From NCBI GenBank assembly GCA_963717475.1, contig OY970337.1, positions 1,364,001-1,428,000 of the forward strand: a DNA stretch of 64,000 nucleotides, written 5' to 3'. Shown here piece by piece: positions 25,111 through 33,757 of this stretch (within the stretch, counting starts at the first letter, position 1; every line of letters starts with the position of its first letter). This DNA is from AC-32 sp963717475. GTDB taxonomy: Bacteria > Actinomycetota > Thermoleophilia > Gaiellales > Gaiellaceae. The translations under genes and the position numbers were made by a program. A model generated the notes under the pieces. The model ran no database searches. It was not told the DNA's origin and saw only the letters and a program-made list of their open reading frames with translations.

Positions 25111-25160
25111 ATTCGGCGCGCGAACCGGACCGAGCGCCGTTCTGCGCCTACGCTGACGAC

Positions 25161-25733
25161 ATGGCTCGGCGTCCCCGGGAGTTCGTGGACGGCATCTACC
25201 ACGTCGCCTGCCAGGCGAGCGACACGCGCTTCCTCTTCCTGGACGACCTCGACCGCGAGATCTTCCTCGACGCCCTCGCCGCGGTCTGCGACCGCTACGA
25301 GCTTGGGCTGGTCACCTACACGCTGATGGGCAACCACTACCACCTGATCGTCTCGATCCCCGACGCGCGGCTTTCAAGCGCGCTGCAACGACTGCACACG
25401 TGGTACTCGCGCCGCCACAACAAGCGCCGGCAGCGCGAGGCGCACCTCTTCCGCGCGCACTTCTTCGCCCGCCAGGTGACGAGTGACGAAGACCTGCTCT
25501 GGGCGTGCCGCTACGTCGCCCGCAACCCCGTCGAGGCCGGGCTCGCCTCCCATCCGCTCGCCTGGCCCTGGAGCGGCGCCCGCGCGAACGCCGGCCTACA
25601 GCGGCCGCGGATCCCGCTCGACGACGAGCCCATCCGCGCGGCGCTGGGCGGCGGACGAGACTGGCGAGCGCGTTACGCGGAGTTCCTGGAGACGGCGGAC
25701 GAGCCGGCCGCGAACGTCTCCCAGCCCGGGTAG
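25161..25733 (+). CDS. REP-associated tyrosine transposase (RAYT, Y1_Tnp family)
   Basis: 190 residues from the ATG at 25161 (MARRPREFVDGIYHVACQAS), which matches the usual RAYT start; an in-frame ATG at 25101 is less likely. The HUH motif is in TYTLMGNHYHLIVSIP, and the catalytic Tyr is in LHTWYSRRHNKRR. CRYVARNPVEAGLA is also typical. These single-domain enzymes nick REP hairpins. It is the only plus-strand gene in the minus-strand block from 21 to 45 kb. Its 3' end overlaps the enolase 3' end by 61 bases. A REP hairpin lies just upstream. Confidence 0.88.
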   Translation: MARRPREFVDGIYHVACQASDTRFLFLDDLDREIFLDALAAVCDRYELGLVTYTLMGNHYHLIVSIPDARLSSALQRLHTWYSRRHNKRRQREAHLFRAHFFARQVTSDEDLLWACRYVARNPVEAGLASHPLAWPWSGARANAGLQRPRIPLDDEPIRAALGGGRDWRARYAEFLETADEPAANVSQPG

Positions 25734-26965
25734 ACCGCGTCCGAGCCCAGCTCCTCCTCGATCCGAAGCAGCTGGTTGTACTTGGCGACCCGGTCCGTGC
25801 GCGAGAGCGAGCCGGTCTTGATCTGACCCGCGTTCGTGGCGACGACCAGGTCGGCGATCGTCGTGTCCTCCGTCTCTCCGGAGCGGTGCGAGACGACGAC
25901 CGCGTAGCCGTTGTCGCGCGCCTGCGAGATCACGTCGAGCGACTCGGTCAGCGTGCCGATCTGGTTGACCTTCACGAGAATCGCGTTCGCGACCCGCTCG
26001 TCGATCCCGCGCTGCAGGCGCTCGCCGTTCGTCACGAAGATGTCGTCGCCGACGAGCTGCACCTTGCCGCCGACGTCCGCCGTGAGCTTGGCCCAGGTCG
26101 CCCAGTCGTCCTCGGCGAGACCATCCTCGATCGAGACGATCGGGTACCGCCCGACCAGCTCCTCGAGGTACGCGACCATCCCCGCGCCGTCGAGGTCATG
26201 GCCCTCGAAGGCGTAGCGGCCGTCCTGGAAGAGCTCCGTCGCGGCCGGATCGAGCGCGACCGCGATTCGCTCGCGGTGGCCGGCGCGCTCGGCGGCCTCG
26301 AGCAGCACCTCGATCGCCTCCTCGCTCGACCGAAGGTCGGGTGCGAAGCCGCCCTCGTCGCCGACGCCGGTCGAGAACCCGCGCTCGTGCAGCAGCGCGC
26401 CCAGAGCGTGGAAGGTCTCGGAGCCGATCCGCAGCGCCTCCGCGAAGCTCGACGCGCCCGCCGGGACGAGCATGAACTCCTGCAGGTCGATCGAGTTCTG
26501 CGCGTGCGCGCCGCCGTTGATCACGTTCATCAGCGGCACCGGCAGCGTGCGCGCCGAGTCGCCGCCGAGGAAGCGGAAGAGCGAGACGCCGGCCTCCGCG
26601 GCCGCCGCCTTCGCCGCCGCCAGGGAAACCGCCAGGATCGCGTTGGCCCCGAGCCGGTCCTTGTTCGGGGTCCCGTCGAGCTCGATCATCCGCTCGTCGA
26701 GCGCGCGCTGGTCCGCAGGGTCGAGCCCGCCGACCGCGCCCGCGATCTCGCCGTTCACGTTCTCGACCGCCCGGGAGACGCCCTTGCCGCCCCACTCCGC
26801 GCCCTTGTCGCGTAGCTCCAGCGCCTCGTGCGCCCCGGTTGAGGCGCCGGACGGAGCCGCGGCGCGGCCCAGAGCACCCGAATCCAGCCGCACGTCCGCC
26901 TCGACCGTCGGGTTGCCGCGCGAGTCGAGGATCCAGCGGCCGCGGACACTCGTGATCACTCCCAT
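25673..26965 (-). CDS. eno: Enolase (phosphopyruvate hydratase)
   Basis: 430 residues, normal length. Motifs: ILDSRGNPTVEADV, the mobile loop PSGASTGAHEALELRDK, catalytic Glu in STGVGDEGGFAPDL, metal ligands in YPIVSIEDGLAEDDW and VGDDIFVTN, and the catalytic Lys in ILVKVNQIGTLTES, then SHRSGETEDTTIADL. It dehydrates 2-phosphoglycerate to phosphoenolpyruvate. Its C-terminus (ETFAAGSSAVSRNSA) is read through the overlap with the transposase gene. The start overlaps mazG by 10 bases. Confidence 0.93.
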   Translation of the reverse strand: MGVITSVRGRWILDSRGNPTVEADVRLDSGALGRAAAPSGASTGAHEALELRDKGAEWGGKGVSRAVENVNGEIAGAVGGLDPADQRALDERMIELDGTPNKDRLGANAILAVSLAAAKAAAAEAGVSLFRFLGGDSARTLPVPLMNVINGGAHAQNSIDLQEFMLVPAGASSFAEALRIGSETFHALGALLHERGFSTGVGDEGGFAPDLRSSEEAIEVLLEAAERAGHRERIAVALDPAATELFQDGRYAFEGHDLDGAGMVAYLEELVGRYPIVSIEDGLAEDDWATWAKLTADVGGKVQLVGDDIFVTNGERLQRGIDERVANAILVKVNQIGTLTESLDVISQARDNGYAVVVSHRSGETEDTTIADLVVATNAGQIKTGSLSRTDRVAKYNQLLRIEEELGSDAVYPGWETFAAGSSAVSRNSA

Positions 26966-27753
26966 CGAAAGGCCTCCTTGGCTCGGTCGAAGTAACGGTC
27001 CTGCTCGTCCAGCGGCAGCTCGGCGAACGCCTTGCCCTCTCCGGACGCGTACTCCTCGGCGCGCTCGACCCGAGCGACGAAGCGCCGCGTCATCGTCCGC
27101 AGCGCCAGCTCCGGATCGACGTTCAGCCGCCGCGCCACGTTCACCGCCGCGAACAGGACGTCGCCCAGCTCCTCGAACACGTGCTCGTCGGGCTCGGTCT
27201 CCTCCACGACGGGCGCCTCAGCAAGCGCTTCCTTCAGCTCGCGCACCTCGTCGTCGAGATCGGCGAGCGCGCCCTCCGTGTCCGGGTACTCGAACCCGAT
27301 CGCCGCCGCCCGCCGCTGCACCTTGCGAGCGTAAAGCAGCGCGGGCAGGCCCTGAGGCACGTGGTGGAAGATGCCCTCGCGTCCCTCCTCGTCCGTCTTG
27401 ATCCGGTCCCAGTTGGCGCGGACGCGGCCCGCGGTGCGCGCCTCGACGTCGCCGAACACGTGCGGGTGGCGCCGGACGAGCTTCTCGTGGACCGTGCGCG
27501 CCACGTCCTCGAGATCGCCGGCGCCCTCTTCGGAGAGGAGCAGCGAGAGGAAGTAGACCTGGAAGAGGAGGTCGCCGAGCTCGTCCAGCAGCTTGGCGGG
27601 CGCGCCCTCGAGCGCTGCGTCAGCGACCTCGTAGGCCTCCTCGACGGTGTGCGGGACGATCGTCCGCGCGGTCTGCTCGCGGTCCCAGGGGCACTCCCGG
27701 CGCAGCCGCTCGGTCAGCTGCTGCAGCTCGAGCAGCGCCTCGCCGAGGCTCAC
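26956..27753 (-). CDS. mazG: MazG nucleoside triphosphate pyrophosphohydrolase
   Basis: 265 residues with two MazG repeats. The first has CPWDREQTARTIVPHTVEEA, YEVADA and LLDELGDLLFQVYF. The second has the EExxExxD-like ELKEAL, and VFEELGDVLFAAVNVARRLN. RREANW-like spacing and KVQRRAAAIGFEYP are also typical. It hydrolyses NTPs, including damaged ones, to NMP and pyrophosphate. It is encoded between the foldase gene and eno with overlaps on both sides. Confidence 0.9.
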   Translation of the reverse strand: MSLGEALLELQQLTERLRRECPWDREQTARTIVPHTVEEAYEVADAALEGAPAKLLDELGDLLFQVYFLSLLLSEEGAGDLEDVARTVHEKLVRRHPHVFGDVEARTAGRVRANWDRIKTDEEGREGIFHHVPQGLPALLYARKVQRRAAAIGFEYPDTEGALADLDDEVRELKEALAEAPVVEETEPDEHVFEELGDVLFAAVNVARRLNVDPELALRTMTRRFVARVERAEEYASGEGKAFAELPLDEQDRYFDRAKEAFRWE

Positions 27754-28871
27754 TAACCGGTGCTAGCGCCGGTGGTCGAAGACTTCTGCTTGCAGGGATC
27801 CTGGCCCGGCGGCGGCGCGTAGCCGGCCTGGTAGGCGACCTTCGGGCAGTACGTGTTCATCAGCTTCTTCTGCCAGTCCTGGACGAGCGTGTTGCGCTTG
27901 TTCTGGATCAGCGTCTGCCTGATCGCCTCCTTGACCTGCGCGAGCGGCGTCGGCTTCGCAGGCGTCGGCGGCTTGGCCGGCCCGAGGGCTTCGATGATGT
28001 GCCAGCCGAACTTCGAGTGCACCGGCTTGGAGATCTCGTGGGTCTTGAGCTTGAACGCGACCTGCTCGAACGGCTTCACGAAGCGGCCCTTGACGTCGCC
28101 ACCTGCGAGCACCCCGCCGGCCTTCGCGGACGACGGGTCGGTCGAGTACTTTTGCGCGAGCTTGCCGAACTGCTTCGGGTTCGCCTGCAGCTGCGCGTAG
28201 ATCTGGTCGGCAAGCGCCTTCTTCTTGACGAGGATGTGCGCGACCGGCCGGGTCTCCGGCTGCGCGGGCGTCTCGTACTCGGACTTGTGCTTGCTGTAGT
28301 AGTCCGAGATCTCGCTGTCCGAGACCTTCACGCCGCCGGTCACCTTGTTCTGAACCTTCTCGCGGATCAGCGTGAGCTTGATCCCCTGCCTGACCTGGGC
28401 GTCGGAGAAGCCCTGCTGCTTGAGCGCCGCCTCGTAGCGCGTCTCGATCTCCGTCTTCGAAGGCGGCGGCTGGCCGGGAGTGCTCCCGTAGTACTGCTGC
28501 TTGATCTGGTCGAGTCGTGCAGTGACGTCCTTGTCCGTCACCTTGACGCCGAGCTTCTCGGCCTGCTGCTCGTACTCGCTCGCGGAGACGAGGAACTGCG
28601 TCACGTTCGAGCGCAGATTGGCGAGCTCGACCGAGCCGGCCTTCGGGAACGGATGCTTCGTCGCCACGTAGTTCTGCTTCGTCTGGGCCATCAGCGCGTC
28701 CCAGTCGGCCTTTGAGACCTGACCGTCGCCGACGACCGCGACGTCGTCGCTAGGAACGCTGCGCGGCCCGCCGCCGCCGCACGCCGCCACGGCGAGGACG
28801 AGGGCTAGCCCGAGGAGAACTCCGATGACCCGTTTCATACAAAAAGCGCCGGGAGCAGCTGTTTTGCTCAT
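27753..28871 (-). CDS. Lipoprotein parvulin-type peptidyl-prolyl isomerase (PrsA/SurA-like)
   Basis: 372 residues. The lipobox is LAVAAC followed by a Gly run, so it is a lipid-anchored extracytoplasmic foldase. SurA_N-like helical chaperone segments lead to a parvulin domain at ~215-310 (VAHILVKKKALADQIYAQLQ, KYSTDPSSAKAGG, VHSKFGWHIIEAL) and a C-terminal helix (EAIRQTLIQNKRNTLVQDWQ). ATG at 28871 overlaps the mfd stop (ATGA) and is kept. ATG at 28838 would give a more classical signal peptide. Confidence 0.88.
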   Translation of the reverse strand: MSKTAAPGAFCMKRVIGVLLGLALVLAVAACGGGGPRSVPSDDVAVVGDGQVSKADWDALMAQTKQNYVATKHPFPKAGSVELANLRSNVTQFLVSASEYEQQAEKLGVKVTDKDVTARLDQIKQQYYGSTPGQPPPSKTEIETRYEAALKQQGFSDAQVRQGIKLTLIREKVQNKVTGGVKVSDSEISDYYSKHKSEYETPAQPETRPVAHILVKKKALADQIYAQLQANPKQFGKLAQKYSTDPSSAKAGGVLAGGDVKGRFVKPFEQVAFKLKTHEISKPVHSKFGWHIIEALGPAKPPTPAKPTPLAQVKEAIRQTLIQNKRNTLVQDWQKKLMNTYCPKVAYQAGYAPPPGQDPCKQKSSTTGASTG

Positions 28872-31800
28872 GCTGCCTGACGCGCGTCGAGTATAGCATC
28901 GACTAGCCGGACCGCTTGCGAAAAATCCTGTTCGCGGACGGAGACCTCTCGCCTGGCCGTCGTGTAGACCGCGGTCTCGACCTCGCGGCGCAGCGCGCGA
29001 AGCTCGGCGGACGCCAGCTCGAGCGGGCCAACCGTCGCCCGGCCGCCCTTGAACACGAAGTAGTCCGCGCCGAGACGCGCGAGCTTGATCTTCGCCTCCT
29101 GGATCGAGAAGAGGTGCTCGACCGGCTCGGGCAGCGGTCCGTAGCGGTCCTCGGTCGCCGCGCGCAGCTCGCGTAGCTCGTCGTCCGAATCGACGAGCGC
29201 GAGGCGGCGATGGAGGTCGATCTTGAGAGCCTCGGCTGCGATGTACGCGGCGGGCACATACGCATCGACGCGCGCGTCCACACGAACCGGTCTCGCAGCC
29301 GGACGGCGTTCTCCGGAGAGCTCCGCCACGGCCTCGCTGAGGAGCTCGACGTAGAGCTCGAAGCCGAGCGCCGCGATGTGCCCGTGCTGCTCCGCGCCGA
29401 GCAGGTCGCCGGCACCCCGGATCTCCAGGTCGCGCATGGCGATCGCGAACCCGGCGCCGAGCTCCGTGTGGTCGGCGAGCGTCGCCAGGCGCGCCCGCGC
29501 CTCCGGGGTCAGCTCGCGCGTGTCCGGATAGAAGAGGTAGGCGTGCGCGAGCAGGTCGGAGCGGCCGACCCGCCCGCGGATCTGGTAGAGCTGGGCGAGG
29601 CCGAGCGCGTCCGCGCGCTCCACGATCAGCGTGTTCGCCTGCGGGATGTCGAGCCCGGACTCGATGATCGTCGTCGAGACGAGCACATCCGCATCGCCGC
29701 GCAGAAACGAGTGCATCTTCTCCTCGAGCTCGCGCTCGCGCATCTGGCCGTGCGCGACGGCCACGCGCAAGTTCGGGCAGAGCTGCTGCACCTTCGCAGC
29801 GGCCTCCTCGATCGTCTCGACGCGGTTGTGGAGGTAGAAGCTCTGGCCGCCCCGCTCCTTCTCGCGGTCGAGCGCGAGGCGAACGACGTCCTCGTCGTAC
29901 TCGCCGACATACGTGCGGATCGGGCGCCGCCCCTCGGGCGGCGTCTCGATCACCGAGATGTCGCGCAGGCCCGAGAGCGACATGTGCAGCGTGCGCGGGA
30001 TCGGCGTCGCGCTCAGCGCGAGCACGTCCACCTCGAGCCGCAGCGCCCGGAGCAGCTCCTTCTGAGCGACGCCGAAGCGCTGCTCCTCGTCCACGATCAC
30101 GAGGCCGAGCTCCTTCGGGATCACGTCGCGGCTGAGCACGCGGTGCGTCCCGATCAGGACGTCGACCTTGCCGGCGGAGAAGTCCGCGACAACCTGCTTC
30201 TGGTCTTTCGGGCTGCGGAAGCGGGAGATCATCTCGACGCGGACCGGGAAGTCGCGATAGCGCTCGCGAAAGGTGTTCCAGTGCTGCTCGGCGAGAACCG
30301 TCGTCGGGACGAGCATCAGCACCTGCTTGCCGTTGAGAACGACCGCGAAGGCCGCGCGCACGGCGACCTCGGTCTTGCCGAAGCCCACGTCGCCGCAGAC
30401 GAGCCGGTCCATCGGGCGCGGCGACTCGAGGTCCTCCTTGACCGCCTCGATCGCGGTCTGCTGGTCCTCGGTCTCGCGATACGGGAACTCGGCCTCCAGC
30501 CGTTCGAGCCAGTCGTTCGTGAGGTCGTACTGGACGCCCTCGGCCTGCTGGCGGCGCGCGTAGAGCGCGATCAGGTCGCCCGCGAGCTCGCGGACGCCTT
30601 CCCGCGCCCGGGCCTTGAGGTTCTGCCAGGCCTTGCCGCCCAGCTTCGAGAGCGCGGGCGACCCGGCGTCGGCGCCGATGTACTTCGAGACGCGCCCGAT
30701 CTGCTCGTGCGGCACGTAGAGCCGGTCGTCGCCGCGGAAGCCGAGGAAGAGGTAGTCGCGCGTGACCCCGGCGACGGTCTTCGTCTCGAAGCCGAGCAGC
30801 TTTCCGATCCCGTGGTCCTCGTGGACGACGTAGTCGCCGGTGCGCAGGTCGGCGAACGACTGCAGCGCGCGGCCGGGAGCAGTGACCCGCGTGCGCGGGC
30901 GGCGGCGGAAGACCTGCGTGTCGGGCAGGAGCGCCAGCCGCAGGTCGCGCCAGACGAAGCCGCGACGCGCCGGCGAGACGGCGAACAGGAGCTCGGGTGC
31001 ATCCGGCAGCGCCTCACCCGGCTCGAGCAGGCGCGCGTCGACGCGCCGCAGGAGGTTCAGCGTGCGAAGCGCCTCGCCGCGGTGCGGGAAGGTGACGACG
31101 ACGCGGTTCTCGGCTCGAAGCAGTGCCGCGAGCTCGTTCTCCGCCTCCGCAAGCCCGCGCGCCGCGATCGCCGGCCGCTGCGCTTCGAAGGCGAAGTCCT
31201 GACCGTGCGGCAGCGGCTCCAGCTCGGATGCGCCCTTGAGGCTCGGGGCTGCGCCGTCGACCTCTTCTTCCCAGACCTCGCGGACCTCGTCGGGCTGCCA
31301 GACGAAGTCGGGCGGCCGGTCGAGCGGCCGGACCAGATCGCCGGGGACTGCCGGCAGCTCGTCGTCGTCGGGCAGCGTCGGCTCGACGAGGTCCAGCCGC
31401 CGCTCGACGGCGGGATAGACAACCGCGCGGTCGACGTCGTGCAGCGCGCGCTGCGTGAACGGCGAGAAGACCCGTAGCGCCTCGATGTCGTCGCCGAAGA
31501 ACTCGACGCGGAGCGGATCGCGGCCGGTCGTCGGGAAGACGTCGACCAGGCCGCCGCGGACGGCGAACTGGCCGCGCTCCTGGACGCGATCGACGCGCTC
31601 GTAGCCCGCGAGGGCCAGGCGCTCGGCAAGCGCGTCGAGGCCGGGAGCGGCGGAGCGGTCGAGCAGGATCGGCTCGGGCCGCGCTTGGGGCGGCGGCAGC
31701 GGCTCCGCAATCGCAGTCGCGGATGCGCAGACGAGCCCGCCTGCCGCGAGCACGTCGAGCGCCCGGGCCCGCTCGCCCACGAGGTGCGGCGGCGGCTCCA

Positions 31801-32089
31801 GCCCCGACCCGAGCCGGACACCGCGGCTCGGAAGCAGCGCGACCCGCTCCTCACCGAGCAGCCAGCGGCCGGCCTCGGCCGCGTCGCGCGCGTCGGCATC
31901 CTCGGGAACCAGCACGACGAGAGCACGCCCGAGGTGCGCGTGCAGCGCCGCGATCACCAGTGGAAGAGCGGGCTCGGAGACGCGCGCAGCCGCGGGCAGT
32001 GCTGCGGCGTAGGCCGCAAGCCGTTCGTCCGCGAGCAGCTCCTCGACGAGCGGATGGAGCACAGGGCGTGTGGTCTCGGTCAGGTCCAT
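28868..32089 (-). CDS. mfd: Transcription-repair coupling factor
   Basis: 1073 residues. The N-terminal UvrB-like region (~1-350) is followed by a CarD/RID RNA-polymerase-binding domain (LRTGDYVVHEDHGIGKLLGF). The translocase motor has Walker A GDVGFGKTEVAVRAA, DEEQ box in LVIVDEEQRFGV, LSATPIPRTLHMSL and motif VI QIRGRVGRSD. A TRCF C-terminal domain (~930-1040) closes the protein. It removes stalled RNA polymerase and recruits UvrA. Slightly shorter than many homologues (about 1150), mainly at the N-terminus. Coupled to the foldase gene. Confidence 0.93.
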   Translation of the reverse strand: MDLTETTRPVLHPLVEELLADERLAAYAAALPAAARVSEPALPLVIAALHAHLGRALVVLVPEDADARDAAEAGRWLLGEERVALLPSRGVRLGSGLEPPPHLVGERARALDVLAAGGLVCASATAIAEPLPPPQARPEPILLDRSAAPGLDALAERLALAGYERVDRVQERGQFAVRGGLVDVFPTTGRDPLRVEFFGDDIEALRVFSPFTQRALHDVDRAVVYPAVERRLDLVEPTLPDDDELPAVPGDLVRPLDRPPDFVWQPDEVREVWEEEVDGAAPSLKGASELEPLPHGQDFAFEAQRPAIAARGLAEAENELAALLRAENRVVVTFPHRGEALRTLNLLRRVDARLLEPGEALPDAPELLFAVSPARRGFVWRDLRLALLPDTQVFRRRPRTRVTAPGRALQSFADLRTGDYVVHEDHGIGKLLGFETKTVAGVTRDYLFLGFRGDDRLYVPHEQIGRVSKYIGADAGSPALSKLGGKAWQNLKARAREGVRELAGDLIALYARRQQAEGVQYDLTNDWLERLEAEFPYRETEDQQTAIEAVKEDLESPRPMDRLVCGDVGFGKTEVAVRAAFAVVLNGKQVLMLVPTTVLAEQHWNTFRERYRDFPVRVEMISRFRSPKDQKQVVADFSAGKVDVLIGTHRVLSRDVIPKELGLVIVDEEQRFGVAQKELLRALRLEVDVLALSATPIPRTLHMSLSGLRDISVIETPPEGRRPIRTYVGEYDEDVVRLALDREKERGGQSFYLHNRVETIEEAAAKVQQLCPNLRVAVAHGQMRERELEEKMHSFLRGDADVLVSTTIIESGLDIPQANTLIVERADALGLAQLYQIRGRVGRSDLLAHAYLFYPDTRELTPEARARLATLADHTELGAGFAIAMRDLEIRGAGDLLGAEQHGHIAALGFELYVELLSEAVAELSGERRPAARPVRVDARVDAYVPAAYIAAEALKIDLHRRLALVDSDDELRELRAATEDRYGPLPEPVEHLFSIQEAKIKLARLGADYFVFKGGRATVGPLELASAELRALRREVETAVYTTARREVSVREQDFSQAVRLVDAILDARQAA

Positions 32090-32099
32090 GACGAAAGAC

Positions 32100-32114
32100 G
32101 GAACCCGGGGTTCC
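32100..32114. promoter_or_regulatory. 15-bp perfect palindrome in the mfd leader
   Basis: GGAACCC-G-GGGTTCC lies 11 bases upstream of the mfd ATG, between pth and mfd. It could be a hairpin affecting initiation or a protein site; nothing else supports a role. Confidence 0.3.
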
Positions 32115-32132
32115 GCGCCCCCATCGTAGCTC

Positions 32133-32726
32133 TCAGTTGAAGCGCGCCTGAGCCGCGTCGAGACCCTCGGCCACGATCATCTCGACCGCATCCGCGGCCC
32201 GGGAGACCAGCGCGTCGACGTCGTCCTCCGGCTCGAAGCCCGAGAGCACCCAGTCCGAGACCGAGCGCGGATCGCCTCTTCCCGGCCGTCCCACGCCGAT
32301 CCTCAGGCGCAGGAAGTCCTGTGTGCCGAGCTGCTGCACGAGCGAGCGGAGCCCGTTGTGGCCGGCAAGACCGCCGCCTCGCCGCGCCTGCAGGCGACCG
32401 GCCTCCAGGTCGACGTCGTCGTGGACGACCAGCAGCGACTCGGGCTCGACCTTGAAGAAGCGCATGGCCGCCCCGACCGACCGGCCCGACTCGTTCATGT
32501 ACGTCTCCGGCTTGAGCAGCGCGAGACGAAGATCGCCGAGACGCGTCTCCGACAACATCCCCGAGAACTTCGAGCGCCAGGAGCCGCCGTGCCTCCGCGC
32601 GAGCTCGTCGACGACGAGCCAGCCCAGGTTGTGGCGCGTCCGCTCGTACTGGCGACCCGGGTTGCCGAGACCTGCGACGAGCAGGTCAAGCGTCGAGGCG
32701 CGTTCGCCCCGACGTAGGAAACGCAT
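32133..32726 (-). CDS. pth: Peptidyl-tRNA hydrolase
   Basis: 197 residues. Conserved motifs: LLVAGLGNPGRQYERTRHNL with the catalytic His, LLKPETYMNESGRSV, VHDDVDLEAGRLQ with the catalytic Asp, and GGGLAGHNGLRSL. It recycles peptidyl-tRNA released from stalled ribosomes. The ATG at 32726 begins MRFLRRGERASTLDLLVAGL; the first ~12 residues are extra relative to the family core. The rplY frame overlaps its first 41 bases. Confidence 0.92.
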   Translation of the reverse strand: MRFLRRGERASTLDLLVAGLGNPGRQYERTRHNLGWLVVDELARRHGGSWRSKFSGMLSETRLGDLRLALLKPETYMNESGRSVGAAMRFFKVEPESLLVVHDDVDLEAGRLQARRGGGLAGHNGLRSLVQQLGTQDFLRLRIGVGRPGRGDPRSVSDWVLSGFEPEDDVDALVSRAADAVEMIVAEGLDAAQARFN

Positions 32727-33456
32727 GGACTACCCCTCGGCGGGTGCCGGGCTCGCCGTCGGAGCCCGCGCTCTCTTCGCCCTCGGCAGCGGCCTCGCCC
32801 TCGGCGGGGGCCTCCTCGCCCTCCGGCACCTCGCCTTCGGGCAGCTCGCCCTCTTCGAGCTCCTCGCCCTCGACCTCTTCGATCTCGGGCTCGACGAAGC
32901 GCGTCGGCATCGTCACCGTCGCGAGCACGGTCTCCTCCGGATCGTCGAGGAACTTGATGCCCTCCTGCACCGGCAGCTCGGCGAGGCGGACCGTGTCGCC
33001 GATCGCCATCCCGCTGACGTCGAGGTCCAGATGCTCCGGAATCTCGAGCGGCAGCGCCTCGACGGTGACCTCGCGGTTCACCTGCGAGAGCACGCCGCCC
33101 TCCGTGACGCCGACCGGCTCGCCGATGAGCTCGACGACCACGCGAGCCTGGATCGGCTGGTCGAGGCGGACCTCCTGCAGGTCGATGTGCGTGAGCGTCC
33201 CGCGAACGGGATCCTGCTGGTAGGACTTGAGGATCGACGGACGGGCGGTGGCGCCGTCCCCGTCGATGACGACGTCGAGGATCGCGTGCAGCCCGGCGCC
33301 GCCCGTGAGCACCCGCCGCAGCTCGCGCTCCGCGATGCAGAACGCCTGCGGCTCCTGCCCCCGGCCGTAGAGGATGCCCGGGATCAGCCCCTGCTTGCGC
33401 AGGCGGCGCGACTCCGCGGAGCCACGGCTCTCGCGGTCCTGCACGGTCAGCTTCAT
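32686..33456 (-). CDS. rplY: Ribosomal protein bL25 with CTC-type C-terminal extension
   Basis: 256 residues from the ATG at 33456. The L25 core (MKLTVQDRESRGSAESRRLR, KQGLIPGILYG) binds 5S rRNA. The CTC beta-domain (~95-185) contains DLDVSGMAIGDTVRLAELPV, followed by an acidic tail of Glu/Gly/Pro. The last ~22 residues turn basic (GTRRGVVHAFPTSGRTRLDA) and run into pth. One frame over, the sequence ends in SPAPAEG and a stop 3 bases before the pth ATG, so a small indel near 32745-32760 would explain the odd tail. Confidence 0.88.
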   Translation of the reverse strand: MKLTVQDRESRGSAESRRLRKQGLIPGILYGRGQEPQAFCIAERELRRVLTGGAGLHAILDVVIDGDGATARPSILKSYQQDPVRGTLTHIDLQEVRLDQPIQARVVVELIGEPVGVTEGGVLSQVNREVTVEALPLEIPEHLDLDVSGMAIGDTVRLAELPVQEGIKFLDDPEETVLATVTMPTRFVEPEIEEVEGEELEEGELPEGEVPEGEEAPAEGEAAAEGEESAGSDGEPGTRRGVVHAFPTSGRTRLDA

Positions 33457-33557
33457 GCGTTCGCCGGCCACGGCGGCGAAGTGTAGCGATCGTGTCCAGC
33501 GGTCTCAGCCGCCCGGACTGCGGCTCAAGTTTGTCGCGAACGATCCGATCTAGGGCC

Positions 33558-33634
33558 GAAGGAGAGCCGGAGATCCGATTTCGGCCGGGTGCCGCAGCCA
33601 GCCGGGATCGCCTTTCCTCCTCCGGCTCTCCTTC
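33558..33634 (-). terminator. Inverted repeat between prs block and rplY
   Basis: Perfect 14-bp arms GAAGGAGAGCCGGA (33558) and TCCGGCTCTCCTTC (33621) are separated by 49 bases, immediately after the stop of the small membrane peptide gene. A long-loop terminator or mRNA-stabilising structure is plausible. The remaining gap to rplY (33457-33557) shows nothing else. Confidence 0.45.
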
Positions 33635-33757
33635 CTACTCGTCGTGCCGGTGCTTCCAGAAGAACCAGCACAGCCAGCCGACGACGACGAGCGGGACCAC
33701 GATCGAGGCCAGGATGACGACGGTGATCGCGCCGTCTCCGGAAGCCGCGACGATCAG
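33635..33757 (-). CDS. Small membrane peptide, CTG start proposed
   Basis: 40 residues: a short head (IVAASGDGA), one strong membrane helix (ITVVILASIVVPLVVVGWLC), then WFFWKHRHDE. The frame begins right at the prs stop; the only start is CTG at 33757, overlapping TGA as CTGA, the same arrangement as in the PAP2 gene. Aromatic and His residues after the helix look selected rather than random. Function unknown. Confidence 0.42.
   Translation of the reverse strand: MIVAASGDGAITVVILASIVVPLVVVGWLCWFFWKHRHDE

Noticed and set aside
29210..31477. 755-codon open frame on the plus strand opposite mfd, and similar long antisense frames at 18006-19706, 51791-53878 and 56366-57967
   Set aside because: Each is antisense to a well-recognised gene; Arg/Ala/Val/Leu-rich composition without motifs is what high-GC third positions produce.
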